64,000 nucleotides of DNA from the NCBI GenBank assembly GCA_038198775.1, contig JBBPZV010000032.1:1-64000 (forward strand), written 5' to 3'. Below, in pieces: positions 61,187 through 64,000 of this stretch. Each line of letters starts with the position of its first letter. Positions within the stretch are counted from its first letter, which is position 1. A model generated the notes under the pieces. It made no database searches, was not told where the DNA came from, and saw nothing but the letters and a program-made list of their open reading frames with translations. The translations under genes and the position numbers were made by a program. Origin of the DNA: JACCYJ01 sp038198775. GTDB lineage: Bacteria; Actinomycetota; Actinomycetes; Propionibacteriales; Nocardioidaceae.

Positions 61187-61876
61187 ATGCCCTCGGTCGA
61201 CCGCCCGACCGACGCTGCCCAGACTCCAGGGCGCCACCTCGACGACGACTCCCGGGCGTGGTTGCAGAGCCTGGGCTCCGGTCACGAGGACGTCGGCGGC
61301 TTCGTCAACCGCGATCAGGCGATCGCGCGGCTGCACGCGCTGCTGCTCCGCGCCGCCCGGGCCGAGCTCCGTCGACGTGGCGGACATGGGCAGCTCGAAG
61401 GCCCCGAGCGCGACGACCTGGCTCACCAGGCGGCCGCCGACGCACTGGTCGCGATCCTCGCCAAGATCGGACAGTTTCGCGGCGACAGCCGCTTCACGAC
61501 CTGGGCGTACAAGTTCGTCGTGCTGGAGGTCTCCGCGAAGCTCGGCCGGCACTTCTGGCGTCGCCCGGCGGCTGCCGTCCCCGACGACGCCTGGGAACGC
61601 ATCCCCGCTCGGTTCGGCACCGGCCCAGTCGAGCAGGCTCAGGGGCGCGAGCTGGCCGGCGCGTTACGGGGGGCGGTCGACCAGGCGTTGAGCGAGCGCC
61701 AACGCCGGGTCTTCGTCGCCATCCTCGTCGACGGTGTACCGCTGGACGCGCTGGTCGTCGAGCTGGGATCCACCCGCAACGCGATCTACAAGACCATGTT
61801 CGACGCCAGACGTAAGGTCCGGGCGCATCTGGTCGCTGATGGGTATCTGACCGACGACACATCGAGGACGTCATGA
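61187..61876 (+). CDS. ECF-type RNA polymerase sigma factor
   Basis: 229 residues. Region 2 is seen as FVNRDQAIARLHALLLRAAR, ERDDLAHQAAADALVAILAK and QFRGDSRFTTWAYKFVVLEV; region 4 as ALSERQRRVFVAILVDGVPL with LVVELGSTRNAIYKTMFDAR. Its stop overlaps the start of a small zinc-finger protein (ATGA), the usual anti-sigma arrangement. Region 2.1-2.2 is somewhat atypical with an N-terminal extension of about 35 residues. Divergent from a peroxiredoxin, so oxidative stress is a possible signal; that is inference. Confidence 0.88.
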   Translation: MPSVDRPTDAAQTPGRHLDDDSRAWLQSLGSGHEDVGGFVNRDQAIARLHALLLRAARAELRRRGGHGQLEGPERDDLAHQAAADALVAILAKIGQFRGDSRFTTWAYKFVVLEVSAKLGRHFWRRPAAAVPDDAWERIPARFGTGPVEQAQGRELAGALRGAVDQALSERQRRVFVAILVDGVPLDALVVELGSTRNAIYKTMFDARRKVRAHLVADGYLTDDTSRTS

Positions 61877-62100
61877 GCGGGTGGCGGGAGCTCGACGAGT
61901 TCCTGCGTACCGACCCGCGAGACGTGGGATGCGAGCGTGCCATGGAGATCTTGGATGTCTACGTCGACGCGATGGCGGCCGGAGGCGTTGGCGCCGCGCG
62001 GCGACGATTCCCGGGTGTCGCGGCACACCTGCGGGCCTGCGGTCCTTGCGACGAGGACTTCGCGGGTCTTGTGGCGAGCGTGGAAGCCGCGAGCTCGTGA
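61873..62100 (+). CDS. Small zinc-finger anti-sigma-like protein
   Basis: 75 residues. One helical domain with RRRFPGVAAHLRACGPCDED ending FAGLVASVEAAS; the His-x3-Cys-x2-Cys set is the core of zinc anti-sigma (ZAS) domains, with Cys20 (DVGCERAMEI) as possible fourth ligand. No membrane helix, so it is probably a soluble, redox-sensitive anti-sigma such as RsrA-type proteins. Overlaps the sigma factor stop and its own stop overlaps the DUF427 GTG (GTGA). Confidence 0.75.
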   Translation: MSGWRELDEFLRTDPRDVGCERAMEILDVYVDAMAAGGVGAARRRFPGVAAHLRACGPCDEDFAGLVASVEAASS

Positions 62101-62792
62101 GCAGCTACCCCGGCCCGCTGGTGCAGGTCGACCACGTCGAGCCGGTGCCGCGCCGCATCCGGGCCCGGTTCGAGAGCACGACCGTCGTCGACACGACAGC
62201 GGCGCTGTACCGATGGGAGGTGCCGTTCTATCCGCAGTACTACATCCCGGTCGACGACATCGACCCGCAGTTCCTCGCCGATCGACCAGACGCCGTCACC
62301 GTCCGAGCCGGCTTGTCGACCGGCGGGACCGAGAAGTTCGCCCACATCGAGTGGAGTGGCGTGGACGCCTGGTTCGAAGAGGACGAGCAGGTCTACGTCC
62401 ATCCCCGCAGCCCGTACGTCCGCGTCGACGCGATCCGGTCGACACGGCCGATCTCCATCGCGGTCGACGGCGTCGAACTGGCCGTGTCATCCTCGTCGGT
62501 CATGGTGTTCGAGACCGGCCTGCCCACCCGCTACTACCTCGACCCGACCGAGGTGCACTGGCAGCACCTGACGCCGAGCGAGACCGTCACCGCCTGCCCG
62601 TACAAGGGCGTCACCACCGGCTACTGGTCGGTTCGGACCGGTGAGCGGACCTCCGAGGACCTTGCCTGGTCCTACGCCTACCCCACCCGACAGTTGCTGC
62701 CCATCGCCGGTCTCGTCGCCTTCTACAACGAGAAGGTCGACGTCACCCTCGACGGCGAGCCAGTGGAGCGGCCGGAGACCCACTTCTCGTGA
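62097..62792 (+). CDS. DUF427 domain protein
   Basis: 231 residues, with a double DUF427-like fold. DUF427 proteins are small beta-rich proteins that may bind ligands or act as NTF-like scaffolds; function unknown. Sequence: RWEVPFYPQYYIPVDDIDPQ, WFEEDEQVYVHPRSPYVRVD, ISIAVDGVELAVSSSSVMVF and ETGLPTRYYLDPTEVHWQHL, with CPYKGVTTGYWSVRTGE (family signature CPYKG-A-YW) and YNEKVDVTLDGEPV. The GTG at 62097 overlaps the zinc-finger stop, so it belongs to the sigma operon, which is unusual company. Confidence 0.88.
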   Translation: MSSYPGPLVQVDHVEPVPRRIRARFESTTVVDTTAALYRWEVPFYPQYYIPVDDIDPQFLADRPDAVTVRAGLSTGGTEKFAHIEWSGVDAWFEEDEQVYVHPRSPYVRVDAIRSTRPISIAVDGVELAVSSSSVMVFETGLPTRYYLDPTEVHWQHLTPSETVTACPYKGVTTGYWSVRTGERTSEDLAWSYAYPTRQLLPIAGLVAFYNEKVDVTLDGEPVERPETHFS

Positions 62793-62846
62793 TCCCGCCG
62801 GGATGCCCCGCCCTCGCCGTACCACGGCCGACATCAGGAGGCGTGA

Positions 62847-63233
62847 GTGCCTTCGCTGCGTGACATCGTCGTCGACTGCGACTGCCCGGCGCCGTTGGCG
62901 AGATTCTGGGTACTCGCCCTCGACGGTTACGAAGTGGCACCGTACGACGCCGAAGAGCTTGAGCGGCTGCGCGGACAGGGGATCGACAGCCCAGAAGACG
63001 ACCCCACGGTTCTCGTCGAGCCGACCTCCGGTGTCGGCCCGCGACTGTGGTTCCAACGGGTGCCCGAGCCCAAGGCGGTCAAGAACCGCGTCCACCTGGA
63101 CCTGCTGTCGAGCGATGCGGTCGGCGACGCCGCCACGCTGGTCGAGGCGGGGGCGACCGAGCTGCACCGCGTCGGCAGCCGTATCACGCTGGCCGACCCG
63201 GAGGGAAACGAGTTCTGCGTGGACGAGCCGTAG
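62847..63233 (+). CDS. VOC-superfamily protein (glyoxalase-like)
   Basis: 128 residues. Two beta-alpha-beta-beta-beta modules: LRDIVVDCDCPAPLARFWVL, PRLWFQRVPEPKAVKNRVHL and DLLSSDAVGDAATLVEAGAT, RITLADPEGNEFCVDEP. This is the glyoxalase-like group lacking an obvious metal triad, common as small actinobacterial proteins of unknown role. The GTG start at 62847 follows AGGAGG by five bases. Confidence 0.85.
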   Translation: MPSLRDIVVDCDCPAPLARFWVLALDGYEVAPYDAEELERLRGQGIDSPEDDPTVLVEPTSGVGPRLWFQRVPEPKAVKNRVHLDLLSSDAVGDAATLVEAGATELHRVGSRITLADPEGNEFCVDEP

Positions 63234-63326
63234 CGGTCGGGTGTGACCGACCGGCGATGACTTCGCCGGATTGTGATGGTCTACCACGAGACAACATTCG
63301 CCCGCCGAAGGAGAGGACGCAGCGAC

Positions 63327-63812
63327 ATGTTGCACCACATCATCCCGAACCTGTGGTTCGACACCGCGGCCGAAGAGGCCGCAGCCTTCTACATCTCCGT
63401 CTTCGAGAACTCTCGCATCGTGAACGTCACCCACTACAACGACGCCGGTCCCCGGCCGGCCGGCATGGTGATGGCGGTCGAGTTCGAGTTGGACGGGCAG
63501 CGGTTCGTGGGCATCAACGGTGGCCCGGAGTTCACGTTCAGCGAGGCCGTGTCGTTCCAGGTCACGTGTGCGACCCAGGACGAGATCGACCACTACTGGG
63601 ATCGGCTCTGCGAGGGCGGCGAGGAAGGACCCTGTGGCTGGCTGAAGGACAGGTACGGCCTGTCCTGGCAGGTCGCTCCAGAAGGTATGGACGAGCTGCT
63701 GAACGACCCGGACCCCGAGCGGGGCCGGCGCGCCATGGAGGCGATGTTCAAGATGCGCAAGATCAACATCGCCGCACTGCACAACGCGGCGGACGGCGCC
63801 CCGACGGGCTGA
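63327..63812 (+). CDS. VOC/PhnB-like protein
   Basis: 161 residues. PhnB/3-demethylubiquinone-methyltransferase-like VOC fold: MLHHIIPNLWFDTAAEEAAA, FYISVFENSRIVNVTHYNDA, VEFELDGQRFVGINGGPEFT and DEIDHYWDRLCEGGEEGPCG, WLKDRYGLSWQVAPEGMDEL with RAMEAMFKMRKINIAALHNA. Function unclear despite the name; no methyltransferase fold is present. The ATG at 63327 has a GGAGAGGA site; the open frame starts at 63273 but its extension is Arg-rich. Confidence 0.9.
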   Translation: MLHHIIPNLWFDTAAEEAAAFYISVFENSRIVNVTHYNDAGPRPAGMVMAVEFELDGQRFVGINGGPEFTFSEAVSFQVTCATQDEIDHYWDRLCEGGEEGPCGWLKDRYGLSWQVAPEGMDELLNDPDPERGRRAMEAMFKMRKINIAALHNAADGAPTG

Positions 63813-63827
63813 GAGCGGCGGTGACCG

Positions 63828-64000
63828 TTACGGCTCGAGAGCCGGTTCCCTCAGCTGGGCGGCGACGACCTGGTCGACCTGCTCGTATCCGGTCCGCAAC
63901 AAGAACGTGCCGAGCCGGCCGTACGACTTGGCGCCGAGGATGAAGAAACCCGGCTCGGGATTGCGGAGTGCTTCCACGCCCACGGCGGGCTGCGCGAGGC
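63828..64000 (-). CDS. FAD/NAD(P)-binding oxidoreductase, C-terminal end only
   Basis: The gene enters from the right edge. The visible end reads LAQPAVGVEALRNPEPGFFI, LGAKSYGRLGTFLLRTGYEQ and VDQVVAAQLREPALEP, stop TAA at 63828-63830. The segment EPGFFILGAKSYGRLGTFLL is the FAD-contact end of flavoprotein monooxygenases or flavoproteins of the Lys-N-hydroxylase/ArsO-like group, from memory. About 57 residues are visible, so the assignment is tentative. Confidence 0.6.
   Translation of the reverse strand, partial: LAQPAVGVEALRNPEPGFFILGAKSYGRLGTFLLRTGYEQVDQVVAAQLREPALEP

Noticed and set aside
63273..63326. Upstream extension of the PhnB-like gene
   Set aside because: Extension is Arg-rich and the ATG at 63327 has a good ribosome-binding site and the conserved N-terminus.

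Overview
The window is about 64 kb of very GC-rich chromosome from an actinobacterium (Actinomycetota). The clearest evidence is a block from about 24.6 to 30.8 kb whose gene order (CDP-alcohol phosphatidyltransferase, DUF881, small basic protein, DUF881, gcvH, FHA protein GarA, MerR, DUF151, MerR, gcvP) matches the Mycobacterium tuberculosis Rv1822-Rv1832 neighbourhood as I remember it. A SigK/RskA-type sigma/anti-sigma pair, GTG starts, GTGA/ATGA stop-start overlaps, and DUF5999, DUF427 and DUF3054 proteins agree with this. Genus cannot be read from the sequence. There is no CRISPR array, no rRNA or tRNA that I can recognise, and no intact mobile element. The only mobile-type signal is the start of a transposase-like gene at the left edge.

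Layout. 0-3 kb: transposase-like start, MFS efflux protein, a decayed fragment, GrpB-family protein, and two covarying hairpins. 3.1-7.6 kb (minus): two small membrane proteins, a GCS2-family ligase and a hydrolase in one overlapping operon; then three stress-type membrane proteins behind a GTTT-N15-GGGTAC promoter. 7.7-20.2 kb (plus): aminopeptidase N, fdhD behind an elaborate inverted-repeat leader, sbcD-sbcC, ECF sigma factor and anti-sigma, DUF5999, tldD-tldE. 20.2-30.8 kb (minus): serine hydrolase, gcvP with a glycine riboswitch, the garA/gcvH block, and an OmpR-type response regulator. 30.9-36.9 kb: a lipoprotein/ABC exporter operon lying between that regulator and a histidine kinase gene. 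37.5-40.3 kb: geranylgeranyl-reductase-type flavoprotein, UbiE-type methyltransferase and a polytopic membrane protein.

40.6-57 kb is a dedicated C2/C3 hydroxyacid locus. One minus-strand series runs glcD-glcE-glcF, a lactate/glycolate permease, glycerate kinase, malate synthase, lutA-lutB-lutC. A divergent plus-strand operon carries hyi-garR-gcl, with an IclR regulator between them. Together they import glycolate or lactate, oxidise glycolate to glyoxylate, and send glyoxylate either to malate (malate synthase) or through tartronate semialdehyde to glycerate and phosphoglycerate; LutABC oxidises L-lactate to pyruvate. The heptamer CTTCCGT recurs at all three control regions. The glycerate kinase frame has no stop codon and runs straight into malate synthase, so a fused enzyme is possible.

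57-64 kb: glycosyltransferase, aldo/keto reductase, F420/PPOX-type protein, a frameshifted vapC-like toxin remnant, DUF3054, peroxiredoxin, a second sigma/zinc-finger pair with a DUF427 protein, two VOC proteins and the end of a flavoprotein.

I found no clearly new defence or mobile system. The most unusual items are the glycerate kinase-malate synthase reading frame, the nested repeats before fdhD, the twin hairpins at 2.7-2.9 kb, and the putative IclR regulon.
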